The position numbers were made by a program, and so were the translations under genes. A model generated the notes under the pieces. That model had not been told where the DNA came from. It saw only the letters and a program-made list of their open reading frames with translations, and made no database searches. Positions 40,605 to 55,600 of a DNA stretch of 64,000 nt are shown here, piece after piece. Numbering within the stretch: position 1 is the first letter of the stretch; the number at the start of each line of letters is the position of its first letter. Origin of the DNA: Diadema setosum (taxonomy: Eukaryota; Echinodermata; Echinoidea; Diadematoida; Diadematidae); contig NC_092700.1 of the NCBI RefSeq assembly GCF_964275005.1, forward strand, positions 18,013,649 to 18,077,648. The letters are read 5' to 3'.

Positions 40605-43600
40605 GTATAGTGGGAAATCTAACAGGGAGAAATTGCCCCACTGTGGGGGAGAATTAGGATTTGCCCAAGGAATGAGAAATGCATGTGGAATATGATAAAT
40701 AATTTTTTTTTTTTTTTTTATATATTTCAAATGACTAATACTACTTGAAAGGAAGTCATTTGATATTAGTCAAGTCTTTCTGAATGTTTGGGAAGACTCC
40801 AGTTAATCTAAACCAATAAAATGCCTCATGTTCTGATGAATAAATATAATAGCCTCCCTGATTTTGAAGTTATCGCCTAGATAGTCGAGTTGAACATACT
40901 AGATAGCTGCAATGCATACACTGTAACACACAAGGGTCTCCCTGATAGCCCTTTTCAATCTGCCCAATGTTGATGTTTGAATGTGAGCAGCCCTGCACCA
41001 TGGCATTCAACGAGCTGTCATTGTTCAAGTCGTGTTACTATGATATCTCATGCGCAGAATTGTAAGGATTTTTTATGTGAATCTGTTCTTCTCATTTATG
41101 ATTAAAGACCAGAATACCATCTCATGACGAGGGTTTGAAAGAGCAAAGTTCCATCATCTCAAAAGATGTGATACAGAAAAACATCTAAAGCCTGGTTTAA
41201 AGCAGTGGCAATAGCAAATGTTTCTTGCTTGCAACAAAAACTAAAATTAATGGTGATATTTTGTGCAAATGGAAGTAGAGTTCACAGCAAGTTATATAAT
41301 AGTTGTGTGATATATTTTCAAATGTGTATTGGATAATGCATGGAGATGCTATGCAGAGTTACTATTATCTGCATGTTATGAGTTTCAGTTTGTTGTACAT
41401 TGTAGCATAGTGTTTGTTTAAGAATATGTTTGGCTTTAGTTTGCATGGTCATAAGTTAGAAAAAAGGCATAAAAAAATCTATAGTCCTAACTAAAATGGT
41501 GAATATTTCCTTTCTTCTCCTTTTATTTTGTTGGAAATTTTTAAAGAGAACTTGAATTATAAGCATTAGTACACTGAATGCTGAATGCTTGAGAAGTTAA
41601 GGAGTACGGTATTGCAATTGAAGGCTGTTTTTTATGTTCACTAAACTTTGCCTTTGTGTTTTTGAAATTGGAAACATTAACTCCGTTGTAGTTTTCTCTC
41701 TAGTTTAAAAAAAAAAAAAAAAATCAGTGTCGGTATAAAGTTGAATAACAAACATAGAACAAGTGAAATTACAACCTTCTATTCTATAGAAAAGTGAAAT
41801 GTATCCTTTATGATCTGTATTTCTTTCATAATCCGTGTTGCAGCTGTAGCAGCTAGGTCTTGCCAGAGAAGGGAGTTAATAGAGGGCTACGTCCCCAGCG
41901 ACATGAACCGCGTCAACGAATACAGACCCCACAACGCGGTCCACACGATGGAGGACTGCGTCACCGCCTGCTGCGACATGACGGGCTGTGACCTGGCGTG
42001 GATGGTAGATGGCTCCTGTTACTCGGTGGGATGCAGGAGCCCGGCTTCATGCAAGACCCACGAGAGCTTAAATTACAGGAACTCCCAACTGGCATTCATC
42101 CGAGACTTAGGTAGGCACTACCGTAATGATCAAACATTACTCCACAGGGGCGGATCCAGGAATTCTATAAGGGGGGGGGGGGGGGGGGGGCGCATGTAAT
42201 ATTTCTGGTGCCACTTCCGGGTTTCATTTCATTTTTATGCCTCCGCCACGAAGTGGTGCCGGAGGCATTATGTTTTCGGGTTGTCCGTCCGTCCGTCCGT
42301 CCTTCCGTCCGTCCGTAGTGAATTTTGTGGACAGGGTAACTATCAAAACCTTTAGAGGTATCCTAATGAAACTTGGCATGTATGTGTATTAGGGGGTGAA
42401 GTTGTGCCTTTCAACTTTTGGGTGCACATGCTCAAGGGCAAAGGTCAAAAGGTCAAGGTCAAATACATAGAATTTCACTATTTCCATCATATCTATGCAA
42501 TGCCTGAAGATATTTTCGTGAAACTTAGTGTATGCATGTATTGCCCAATCAAGATTCTCTGGTGAAAGTTTGGGTCATGAGGTCAAAGGTCAAAGGTCAA
42601 AAGGTCAAGTAGAAATATTAAAACTTCACCTTTTTTCTCTGTACCTTGGAAATTGTTCAAGGTTTCTTCATGGAACATAGTATATATACACATGTACTGA
42701 CTGGCAGTGATTATCTAGCGAATTTAGGGTTCATGGGGTCAAAGGTCAAGGGCAACACTTCAAAATTTTACTATTTCCCTCATGTTTATGCAATGCCAGC
42801 AGGATTATTTTTTTGTAACGCTTGGTGTGTGCATGTATAACCTAATAGAGATTCTCTGGAAAGTTTTTTTTTCTTCTTTTGTTTTTGCCTCAAAGGTCAA
42901 AAGGTCAAAGATCAAGTGAAAGTGCTGAACTAAGTTTTTCCTCCATATCTTGGAAGTGGCTCAAGTTATCTTAAAATGTACTACATATTTATGCATGTTC
43001 TGCCTGACAGTGATTATCTTATGAATCTTAGGGTCAAAAGCCAGATGAAAATGGTAACAATTTACTATTCAATACAGAAATTGCACTTTTTCTCCATACC
43101 ATGAAAATTACTCAATGCATAAACGTATGAATGGGTCAAAGTCAAAGTTAAAGTCCTTAAATCCCAAATACATGCTCTCCTATTCATCCAATTAAACCTA
43201 GGTCAAGGAAGGTGAACATTCAACACATTTGTGACAAACTTGTCATTTTAATATTTTGCCAATTTTGTGAAAATGTTATCACACATTGTCCACATGTACT
43301 ATCTAGACCTATTAGGAGAATCATGCATTATGGCGGAGGCATACCAGTCGCCAAAGCGACATTTCTAGTTTATTTTTATTTCTTTTGTTTTTAACGAAAA
43401 ATATAGGGGGGCTTGCGCTGGTTACGCCCCCCTCTGGATACGCCACTGCTCCACATAATTTGTGCATTCATCGGCTTTTAAGTACATTAGTGACGAACGT
43501 CATGGAATTGAAAATTGAGTTAAAATCTCATGGTGGGACATTCATTATGAAAGTGGCTTAAATCACAGACTATGTGAGCATACAACTGTAGCTGACAAGA

Positions 43601-46600
43601 TAATCACTGACACCGTGTGTGTGTGTGTGTGAGTTTGTGTACAAGCATGTTTGTCATAATTCAGAAATAAATGATTTAATTGTTTTTTTTAGAGAGGAGT
43701 GTACCATACCTGTTAACATTTGTTTGTTTGCTTATTAAAAATGTTTGTTTTTGGCTGTCACTCTGATTAATATGTATTTTAATATGAAAAAAAAAAACTG
43801 TATGAAAAGCTTGGATTAAGTCTGGGATTCTATTTTTTTCATTTTAACTCTTCTGATCCAAACCTGGCCTTAATGAGCTATTGCGATCACTCATTGTCTT
43901 GCATAGCATCTGTCGTCCATCGTGTGTGGTGCGCCTTTCATAAACTTTGTATTTTCATCTTCTTCTTGAAAACTCCATCACCAATTTTCACCAAATCTGG
44001 GAGGTAGCATCCCTAGGGGAATAGGATGCCAATTTATTCAAACGGTCACTGTGTCCCCTCGTCCCCAAGGGCCCTCAGGGGACCCCAACCCTCCCAAATT
44101 ATAAAAGAATGATCTCTAAAAATCTTCTTTCGAACCAGGGCCCCGTTTTATCAAAAAGATATCTAATCAATTGTAATTTCCCTTACCACACAGGCTGCCA
44201 AAGACTTATTGAAATCAACTACAGTGTATCAATTATAACTCTTCATAAAGCAGGGCCCTGAAGTGATAGAGGTACATGTAAGTTATTTCTATGAGTAAAG
44301 TACAATGATTACCGAAGTTTCAAGTTTGTTCATGACAATTCCAGGAGTGTCCCTATTTTGGCCCTCTGGGGGTCCAAATTGGGGCCTTGATTTTATACTT
44401 TACATAGCAACTATTTTATCCACAAGTTATTGGAGTGTATTCAGTACAGTTGGTGAATTGAAAAACTTGATACTGCATCCTCTGAATGCATGAACTTATT
44501 ACATTGTACATGTTACAGTCAATGAGGCATTTTCATCTTCATGAACTGAGAAAAGCAGGTGCAGTGGATAATTAGTTCACCATAGTAGATCAATGTGGAA
44601 ATGTTAATAGTGAGGTTGAATGAATTGGAATATTAAATTGAAAGTAGTCTACCTTGAAATTACGCCACTTATTATAAACAGAGTAAGGGTACTTGTCTTT
44701 ACAATCGTTGACCAGTGGTACCTGGAATCATGGTTACGGTTGACTGATATGGTTATGGCTGGAACTATACAGATTGTAGGCATGATAAAACTCAAATTTT
44801 TTTAGTTTTTTATGTTTTGATAGAACTGTTTGCTACTCTGAGTGCTTACTCCACTCTGCAATAATGGAAGCCAAATTAAACGTAGTGTGCCATGGAGTAC
44901 TAAAGCTTTGAAGTGTACAATATCGCTTAATGTTATCACATTACTACACATATTTTGAAGACCACAATGTAGGATGGGCATATGAACAGATGTTTACAAC
45001 GTTTCGTGCAGCTGTGCTGCGAAACCTGGGATATTGAAATCTTTCCCTGCTTGATACATGTGTTAATAAAGGCCTGATAATGAAATCCAATAACTCCAGC
45101 TGCAATTAATGCCATTTTGACACAGAAGGCTGTCCATGAATAAGGCCCATGGGTTTGGGTATCTTGACAGCACACTACATTAAATACGTTGTGCACAGTG
45201 CATCTGTGCATTTTAACCCATTGAGGACGAGTCCCGAGTATACTCGGGCAAGCGTCTAGATGGGAAATGCGTGTTGTAGCAAAATCAAACCGTCCTCAAC
45301 GGGTTTACATTGTATATCTTGATGTGATTTCTGTGCACATGTGCATGTTCATCCATGCAGAATACAGTATGTGCATCCAGGCATGGGAAGGCTTTGTGTA
45401 GAGTTTGCGACAGTGAAAGAAAAGTATGGGAAAGGCACTGTCATTGACTGGTGATGGAAGAAACCTTACCTATAAAACCTCTCAACACCATCCTTCAAAA
45501 TCCTATCGATATTGTGTGCCAGCATCTTGCCCGCAGGGCTGAAGGACTTAAAAGAGTTAACCTTTGCAGGGGTCTGATACCCCTTTCATAAACTCAATAA
45601 TGCGGATAATATCCGCAACATTTGGTCGTAAAATCGGAGAGGGGAAAGAATAATGCGCATTATTTCGACCCTTCTATTATCCGCATAAAAGCAGCGTCGG
45701 GACGAGATTTTGAGTTTATGAACGCAAACCCAAATAATGCGGATAATTGCCGGGGTGCGGTCAAACGTCACCTGTCTTTCCCGCAGAAGGGGGGTGTGCA
45801 GTCACCATGACGATTATCCGCCTTTTTCAGGACGGGCGCTCGTAAAAATAATGCGGATTATTTTCAGAGTTTGTGAACGCATTTTTTATTGAATTGTCCG
45901 CATTATTCTTATGCGGATAATAGGAGGATGAGTTTATGAAAGGGGTATGAGATGCTATTGAGAGTACTAGGATATAAATCTTCACAGTGAGGTTGTGTGC
46001 ATTTCTTGGAATTGTGTCTACTGGGAATACAATTTCCATCATGGTTTGGAGGGGGGGGGGGGGTAGGGAGGGAAGGGAGATTGGCCTGACTCTGTTGTTG
46101 GCAATATGATACATTGTATTGTGATCCGTCCAATGGCGGCCAAAGGCAAGTCTATGATGGATTATGGATTGAACCATCTGTACTTCAAATCGATACACTA
46201 CAGGATAAGGTTTCAGGCCTCTTTTGCAGTTGAATATCTGTGGTTGCTCAAAATAGATGCCTTGGGCATTTTAATATCCATCGATATGTATAGACCCTGT
46301 ATATGAAATGATGTACATGTACAACATTCACTTGTGGATTTTTAAAACTAAAACCTTCAAAATATCATGAATTCTTATCATCCAATTTTCCAGAACTTCT
46401 GAGCATCGTGTACTCAAAATATCTCTGCATTCACTGAATCTGCATATTATATTTGGGTTTAAATTCTCCTTAAACCTGTATGACTTGCTCATTATTTATC
46501 TTCTTTGTAGAATAAAGCTTTGTGTGACAATAGAGGAGAACATTCATCAACTGATTGTTACTGACATGAAAAACAGAAGAAAAAACACATTTTTATATAA

Positions 46601-49600
46601 ATGTAAAATATTAGTTTAAACAGATGATTTCACACCAGTGTACGATATCACAGGTCTGTTCTACGCTGTGTACCATGGCACATTTTACACAGTAGGCCTA
46701 CTGGAGTACAAATTGTACATGAAGTACAATGTATCACTTGGTATCATTGGGGAAGTACACAGTGTATCGTGATTACAGTGGGATACATTTAATGAATCGA
46801 TAGTGCAGTTAAGAGTAGATGAGAGAGTAGCTCAATTAAGCAAAATATAATGGCCAAATGGATAGTTTACTGTAGATTGCTTTATAGTGTGCAAATGAGG
46901 GTACATGTGTACTATTTGTAGTATAAAGAACATAATGGATGATTGATGAGAGAGACAAAATATAATTTGTTTGTACCTACAGTTTGTAGCACCTTCTATA
47001 CATTATTGTAGAAGCATACTTTTACTGTAGTTCTTGTGTGTAGGGGACACTTTATTACAAACACAGTAAACTGTTAGTTCTGACTCTGAGCAGGCAAAAA
47101 TATGTGTGCTGCCCTGTGATTTGAAATCATTGTGTGATTTGCCTGGGCATGATACAGTAGCTGTAAGAATAGTATGCATAGTTGGCCTAAAATACTGTAA
47201 AATGATTTTTTTTTTTTACGTGCATTTTAATTGTTTGAATTTCGGAAAGGCCAAGATTCGTGAAATTAAAATGCATGTGGAAGTTTTTGTCTACATTATG
47301 CATTGAATGTCAGTGGCAATTCGCAATTATCACTATTTCATGCTGCGAAAAAGGCAGTTGGCTCCAATTCGCAAAAGTGTCATGCCGCTTCGCTTTAAAT
47401 ACAGTAATTTGCTCTGTACCTGGGGCAGGCCAGGGCAATGGCACCTCTTTTGCATTCTTCATATGGCCACTCCGACAAGGGCACCATACTATTTCAACAG
47501 ACAAATACCCATTCAAACTGAGTACACATCTCACATTGAGTTTTAGTTGCCCTGTCAGGCCATTGGGCAAGCAGAAATCGTAAGTTTCTGGCGCCCTGCA
47601 CACAACCAGAATATAACATGATTAAAAAAACAAAAAACAAACCAAAAACGGTACTGTATGGGTATACAAGCTGGACTCTTGGAGGCTTCCTTCGTAGTAC
47701 AGTATGGTAGACATCCTGTAAGACTGTGTGTAATTACACACTCAGTGGCGGTGTCATCAATAAAAAAGGTAACAGATGTCTGTGTGTCAGTTTTTGTTGT
47801 TGTTGTTTTTTATGTGAGTGCTTGTGTTTGATGGATTATCACTCAACAACTTGCATAGCTCTCTGTTTGTGCTTGGCAAACGTTCCAAGCTGGTATCAGT
47901 GTGTACTCCATCATCAAAGCGTAACAAAAAGATCAGAGCAAAGCAAGATACAGTAGGGATAGATTACCCCTCATCCGGGTTCAGGATTCAAGATTTTGGC
48001 CTCAATGGAAGAGCTGATCATCAAAAATATTGATACAAAATTTGTGCATACCGTCACAATGGATACTGCTGGACAAAATATTTTGTAAAGTTTGCCTTAG
48101 GCTTGCCTGAATCACAGTACAAGAAAAACTATGAAATGCACAGAAACTGGATTCAACGTACACCTGTACACCTGCAAGTAAGAAAGCGGATGGAATATGC
48201 CACAACTTCAAGTCCTCTGAAGAAGGCTGTCTATAGATTTAAATACTGTACAGTGTAAAGCAAGATATTTTGGCAGCATGAAATCTTCGCGAATTTGAGC
48301 CGACTGCCTTTTTCGCAGTATTGTATTTTCGTGAATTACCACTGGCATTGATTAAATGCATCAGTGTAGGCAAGAAATTTCGCATGCATTTTACGTTCGC
48401 AATTCTTGGCTCTCGCGAAAATATGCGAGACTAAAATGTACAGTATGTGAACATTTCTGGTTTTACAAGTTGAGTAATATATGGAGATGTTTGACATTAA
48501 AAATGGGTAGGTTCAATTAAAAATTTTGCTCAGTATAAATGGGCGGGGGGGTAGAATAAATACAGTACTCTTCATTAAAATCAACTTGAATGTAGTATAC
48601 ATTGTAGTATCTACACCCCAGTGATGGCCTGTTTGTGTACACACATAACATATGTGATGAAAACATCTTAAAGACACTTTAAAATAAATGTGCTTCAGAG
48701 GTTTTAGAGGATCAAAATACTTGCCCAACTATTATAGTGATCATGTGAGCTGACGTGAGGTGTACAATGCATGTCTGCCATTGCACACATGTGACCTTTT
48801 TAGCTCACTACCATGAGAAACGGGTGACTGATCTTGTGGAAAGGGGGACTACCGTTGTACATAATGCAGTAGGCAGTGTAGTAGAGCCAGCAAGAATTTA
48901 GCTTTTATATCCCAATCAGATTAGTGTTATATGGCTCTCTGATCCCTTGTATGCAATGTATACATACAAGGGGCTGTCACTTAAAACAGTACAGCAATGA
49001 AAGACTGAGGCATCAAGCGTGTCGAGCCTATGAATGCTTCTTTACAAATACAGTGTACACAGCACTGAATGAAAAGTGTATGATGGTCTTTTCCAAGCTT
49101 GCTGAGTTGTAAATGTTTCTTCTTTGTGGCTTGTCAGTCGTGAAGGATTATGGATTGTATGGTGCATTTTCTTGATCTCTGTTTGGTTTGAATGAGGTTT
49201 CGTATGTGATTTTATGATCTGTGAGTTGATTACACCAATAAGAACTGTGTGAAAAAACCCAAAACAACAACAAAAACAACAGTGTACAAAATGTATTGTA
49301 CCTGGGTTTTGAGTGCATCTGTTCACCCTAGGTACCCCTCCCCCCCCCCCAAAAAAAAAAAAGAAAAAGAAAAGAAAAAAGAAAAGAATAAAGCCCTAAA
49401 ACCAACAAAAGAAAGTGAAAGGAAAAAAGGAGAGAGAGAGAAAAAAACAAAAACTCTAAAAGATCCTTGTGGTTTGCTTGCCATTAATTTTTTTTTTATT
49501 GCTTTTTTATCTTTCATAACTTTGTTTGATACAAAGTAGTAACAGGTGTCTAGATCCCCAAACAGGTGCAGGATGTAAACAAAACTACAGTGTGTAAATT

Positions 49601-52600
49601 GTCTCTCATGCTTGTGCATGCCAAAATATACATTGTATATACATTGTAAATACCAGAATTCACATTTGAATTCATGTAAATTATAGGCAAACACTTGCGA
49701 GTTTCATATCTTTTTATTTTTTTGAAGAGCTCTGTTTCATGCACAATTCTAAAATTTCCAACTGAGACTTTGCAATGCACCCCTACACAGGCAATGAGAA
49801 AAGTGTTTATCTGTACTAAGTCTTTTCTATTCTAGTGTGTTCATAGATTTTTTTTTTTTTTTAATTGTGGCATTAAAGTCTGAGCAAGCAGCACAGTCTC
49901 AGATATTTTGAATGCCAGTTATCCAGTGGTGACTTGACGAAGTAGGAAAATATTAAGTAAGATGCTTGACTAACCCTCAAAGTTTGCATAGAATGCAATC
50001 AGTTTTTAGAGCCATAGAAAGTGAGCTTCTGCTGTTAAGTGGTTATTGTATTGCATGCCACTATCAAGATTTGCACAACATAAGACTTTGAACTATAACT
50101 CAAACAATTCTTGCTCGAAGGTATCTCAAGGGTATTAAAGTATGAAGAGTTTAGTACAGTGTTATTGTATTGTGCACAAATTTACAGTGTAAACACAGCT
50201 TTGTGGCTGCTTTGCTTATAAGGAATGCTTTAAATCGTGATTTACAAGATCTACACTGCACATGTATATCTTGTGATACGTATCTTGTGATGTACAAGTA
50301 TCATTCCCATTGATTTGACTCATTGCTATGACAAAGTTAAATGTCTTTCAGTGATTGAACTTGATATTTTTTCTCCTTTCCTTTTTGATCCTTGCTAAAC
50401 AGATTTGTCAACTCACCTGTGTTTGTAACTCAAGTTGCTCAATGTACAGTACATATTTGACCAGGGGTCCATTTCATGAAGTCATCACATATTTAAAAAA
50501 ATCTTTACATAAATTTCAGAATGGCCGAAGTGGCTAATATGTAGTTGTGAGCGATTTTTCAAAGAGAAGTAAAATCCATTCCATGAAGTCTCTCATAAGT
50601 GTGTCTTGTGAGCGAAAAGTCTCTTTTAGGACTTTAATGAAATGGACCGTAGGACTTATGATAGTACAATATTACCAGATTCAATATCCCTTCAGAGATG
50701 AAGTAAATCAACTTGAACTTGAACTTGAAATATTATGGGACCCTACATAATGTGCACATGTAATCACAAATGTTTTGTTGCTTTGTTTTTGTTTGGTTTG
50801 TCAATGCAGCTTGTGTGCCCGGCTATGAAGACTGTGAGCTCCATGAGGTGTGCGAGGAGGACCCGCTAGACTTTGAGGAGGGCTACAGCTGTCAGTGTGC
50901 TGCAGGATACTCGAGAGATTCAGAAGGGAATTGCGAGAAAACTCCTGGTATGAAGACTAGTGCAGGATTGGCATACTTTTGTCCTCTATACAGTTTTATT
51001 TTACATTATGAAACTTTCAAAAATTATATGTACTGTCTACAAAATACAAAGGAGTTCTGGTGAAATTCACAAAAATGATTTTTAAAGCAAATGACCACCT
51101 CAGTGCAGTCAGTGAGATAAACAGCACAATTTATGAGCAAATACAGTAAAAATATGTTTACTTCAGCGCTGTTTCCTAATTTAAATATCTTTTTGTTATT
51201 ACGGTATAAGTGTAGAATTTAAGGTCTGGTTTGGACAAAGGTCCCACTTCACTAAGGTAAAATTCAATTTAAATCCTTGGAATAGGTCTAGATAATAGAC
51301 CAGGGCCCCATTTTATCAAAAGATACTAGAAATCAATTGTAAATTTCCTTACCACACAGGCTGCATCGACTTATAAACCAACTATATAATCAGTTATAAC
51401 TCGTCATTACAGGGCCTTTATTTCCTATTATAGATTAAAAAATTACAGATATTTTGATAGAGTAGGCTGATTTATTTCAAGCAGTTTTTTTTTTTAAACA
51501 TGAATACAACACATCTTCTTTTTTGATATCTGGAATGAATAAAAGTGCACATTATTACCATTTTATAGCAAAAAAAGCACACATTATTACCATTTTATAG
51601 CCAAAAAGTGCACATTATTACCATATTGTAGGGAAAAAAGAAACAGGAGATTTTACAATGCTGCAGCTGTGGTGAGAGACACCTTTCCTGTGTACAGTGT
51701 TCAGATCATTTTTAGCAAAAATATATTGCAGATTATCAAAAGTGCGTTGGGTAGCCAGTGCTCGATAAATCATTTTTTCTATGATGATCATGGTCCTGTA
51801 GCACCCACTATCAATTATTGTCATCTTCCTTGAATAGAATTTGTGAATATGATTATATTTTGTTGTTGTTGTAGCCGTGACGACGGCAGCCACCTATGAT
51901 ATTTGTCATGACGATGAGGACTGTGAGGCGGATGAGTACTGCTTCGGTCTGCACTATTTCCAGGACGGGATCTGTGCTCCAGGTATGAAAGAGTCTGTGG
52001 TCACACGATTGGTCACTTCGCATTTGAAAGATTAGCATATCTCATAACTTTTAATAGGTAGTGATCATTATATACTTCCAAAATCAGTGAACATACATTG
52101 GGATTATATGTTTGTGCAGTGAATGATCAACTGGTCTGTACACACATAGGGCAAGTGAGGTAGCCACAAAAGTGGCATTAAAATGAAAGGATTGATTGAT
52201 TAGGCGTATTTATTCACCTGCTGGTGCTGCCGAAGGTTAATAGGATGTACAACTGTACCCTAATTTTATTTCATTTTGAATCCACAGATGCAATTGTATA
52301 TTTCCTTTGTTTGTTCTTTTTTTTGTCTTTTTGTTTTTCCTGGGTGTTCAAGAATTGTGCATAGTACATACAGTGTATTGCCAAAGCAAACTAGAACACT
52401 GTGATTATAAATCTATTTCCAAAGTACAGATGTACGTACAATTGTATTCCTTATTTTAAGAAGGATAATGGAACTAACTATTTGAGGACAGAGCATGCAA
52501 CGTACAATGTAGGTCAAGGGAATATATATCCTATGTTATGATTCATGTTTTGCCTGGTAGCGTGTCTGTGTCTAAAATTTTGTGCCTAAACTTTGATGTT

Positions 52601-55600
52601 GTTGGTAGTCAGTGGATGTTGTTTGTTTTTTCTGTCTTCTTCACACATTTTGGATTATGTCTCTTGAATGCTCATACAATGTAAGTCAAATATTTGTGTA
52701 TGCATACCATAGTGCCTTGTATACTTGATCTGTATATCGTTTTATGTCCATGCTGAAAGGGCTTCACAACTAGTGCACATTTGGAAACTGTTGTGTTGTG
52801 AAACACATGCAGCGTACCACGTAGCAATACCAAAATGTAGAACCAGTTGCCAATCTCAAGTAATATTTCTGCTCCGATTCATGAGATGATGCATTGTGTG
52901 TTGCGCTGGCAATACTTCGAAAGATTGAAACTAGTGTCAAGCCCTTGTGTATCAGTGGTCTATCTCTTATGTACTCATGTAGACGTAGTAGCAACTTCTT
53001 TTCTAGACGTACTCTCTTGTTGTAATACTCTATTTTGCATCTTTGTACAGTTTGGTCTCATATTCAACTCTCCTTCTTTCCATCTTATTTTTTTAAATAT
53101 AGCAAAACGTTTGAAACAAAAACGTCAAGGTAAACGTTCTCTCTACACCTATATCCTCCTTTTCTTTTCATGCAATTTTGTTGCCATCCGCACACCACAG
53201 AACATGCTTTGCCGTGCAAGGTCCCATTCACTTGGCATTCTCTTGTAAAACTGACCATAGAGAAATTATGCAAAAATTCACAAATTTTTGGTGGGCTACG
53301 TACACATACAGTATGTGTGAAAACCACCCGTTTATCGTCTGTCCTTATTTGGCAATATCATTTCTGCAATTACAACATGGCGGGTTTAAAGGGATCGTGT
53401 GATTTCGGCTGAGATCTAAATTCAGGTTTCTATCAATTTTTAGTAAGATGGTGGGAAACCTCTTATAAAATATGAAAGAGCATGTAATTTCAAATGGAAT
53501 TCAATGTTTATTTGATGAAAATTGGTTTTGAAATGGCTGAGATACCCAAAATGAGCAATCCTAATAAAAGGTAGGACCCACCTTATATTATGATCACTTA
53601 CATTGTTCTTGGATGTTTCAGCCATTCCAAAACCGATTTCCATCAAATAAACTTTGAAGTCCTTTTAGAATGGTATGCTTTATACTATTTCATATTAAAG
53701 TGGTTTCGTGGTATTCCAAAAAAAGAGTGAAAAGCCCAATCCTAATCTCCACCAATACCATACTGTCTCTTTAAAATAATGATAGCCCAGTGGGTATAAA
53801 GACTTCACAGAATGTGATAGAGTAATGGGACCTACTTTTTTTTATAGATTTTCTTGCTTACCAAATGCATGATAAGACAGCACCATGTGAGAAAAGTCAC
53901 CTGTTTTTTTGCATGTCTTGTCTCTGCGCTGTTTGCTGAAGAAAGCTACACAGTTTCAATAGTGTACTCTGCTTGCATATGAAGCTGTTTGTGGAATGTC
54001 CATTCACAACGAAATCCACCTCGTTTTCATGTCTGTCATGCAAAGTTTTCAGCAATATCATTTGAAAGTAAGATTTTAGTCTGTCATGCAAAATATTCAA
54101 TACTATCATTTGAAATATGTTAACAGTCTGAAAGCAAAAGAGAGGGGTGAAGATTTGCTGTGATAGGTTTGTTTGTTTGTTTGTTTTTTTTTTAATCAGT
54201 TGTCACCCGCTGTACAAAAGAATGAATATTGTATTCAGATCACAATTGCTGATCTGCAGTGTACGTTTAAGCAAACATGTCAGAAAAAGGAACCAGTGGG
54301 AATTGAACCGGTCATCTACTGCTTTCTGGGCAGCGAGACTACCACCAGACTTTCCCTGGTTGCAGGCAGTGACACAATGAACTTGGAACAAATACCCAGG
54401 GTCTGAAATTCTGACATTGTTCTGTAATAAAAAGTCCAAAGTAGACAGCTTCTTAGACTTTCTCTTTTATATAGATATATTGATTGAAAGCAATTTATTG
54501 AGAATATTGATGCTGAAAGATAAAGATGTGCTATAGAAGATGTTTTCCAACATGTTTGTTAAAATGGAGATTAGCAGCTGCAATCTTACAACTACATTTG
54601 CACAGACGATAATGATTACAAAATCTGTCGAAGATATCAGTCTGTTATTCATTTCAGTGAATAAAGTTAAGATAAGAATTATCACTTCCGATGTCCGTGA
54701 GCTTCTCTAGAAAAACATAATACAATAACAATAACATTTTTTAACCCTTTGTATGCCAAGCCACTGACTCTTTCATCAGCAAGCTTATTAATCCATCCAA
54801 ACTTGATCTATTCAAATTCATGAAATTCTTCCGTCGAGTTTTTTTTTTATTTTTTTTTATATTTTTTAAATGCAACTGATTGACAGATTACCCTATATCA
54901 ATGTAAATGAGCACTGAATTGATCAACGTTTTAGTTGTAGCCATGATTAAAAATCATGGGTGTACATACTCGAGCAGGATTCGAACCTTCGACCTCCCGG
55001 GGGGCATTTCATGAAGCGTTTTGATCGGATATTTTTCTTACAAACTGTTACAAGCTACGGAAATCCTTGCATCTAATTGGCTGAGAGCAAATTTATCCGA
55101 CTACTTTGTCGGACAAAATGCTTCATGAAATGCCCCCCACATCTCATCGATGTAAGTGCTTATTTATGTTGATGTCGGGCAATTTGTCTCAGTTGCCTAA
55201 AAAAAAAAACTTGATGGAAGAATTTCATGAATTTCAATAATTACACAGTACCCGCTGCATGCCATAAGGATTAGAACCAGAACTTGCTGTCGGGCGAAAG
55301 CTCGGTGGTCTAGTGGAGATGACACCTGTTCGGAGATCAGGCGGTTGTAGGTTTGAATTCTGCTCAAGTACGTATGCCCATGGTTTTTCATCATGGCTAC
55401 TACTAAAACACTGATCAATTCAGTGCTTATTTACATTGTTGTAGGGCAGTTTGTCAATCAGTTGCAGAAAAAAGCTTGATCTAGTTGTAGATGAGTGGTA
55501 AAGCCCACTCAGGTGTAGCAATATGCCTCAGTCCAACAGGAAAACCATAGTGACACCATAGAGATTAGTGGGATTAGATAATCTCTATCCATTGACACTT

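Larger units (their letters stand above)
43454..50809 (+). other. Rest of KIAA0319-like intron 2
   Basis: Apart from the elements listed separately, this 8.7-kb intron contains AT-rich DNA, an A-rich tract at 49341-49400 and an imperfect inverted repeat at 50462-50648 (CAGGGGTCCATTTCATGAAG against TTTAATGAAATGGACC). No further exon is supported. Confidence 0.5.

Noticed and set aside
40339..40695. 118-codon frame overlapping the KIAA0319-like first exon
   Set aside because: Different frame from the signal peptide. It does not splice in phase to the MANSC exon.
49323..49694. Minus-strand frame rich in Phe/Ser
   Set aside because: It is generated by the A-rich tract at 49341-49400, with no splice or homology support.
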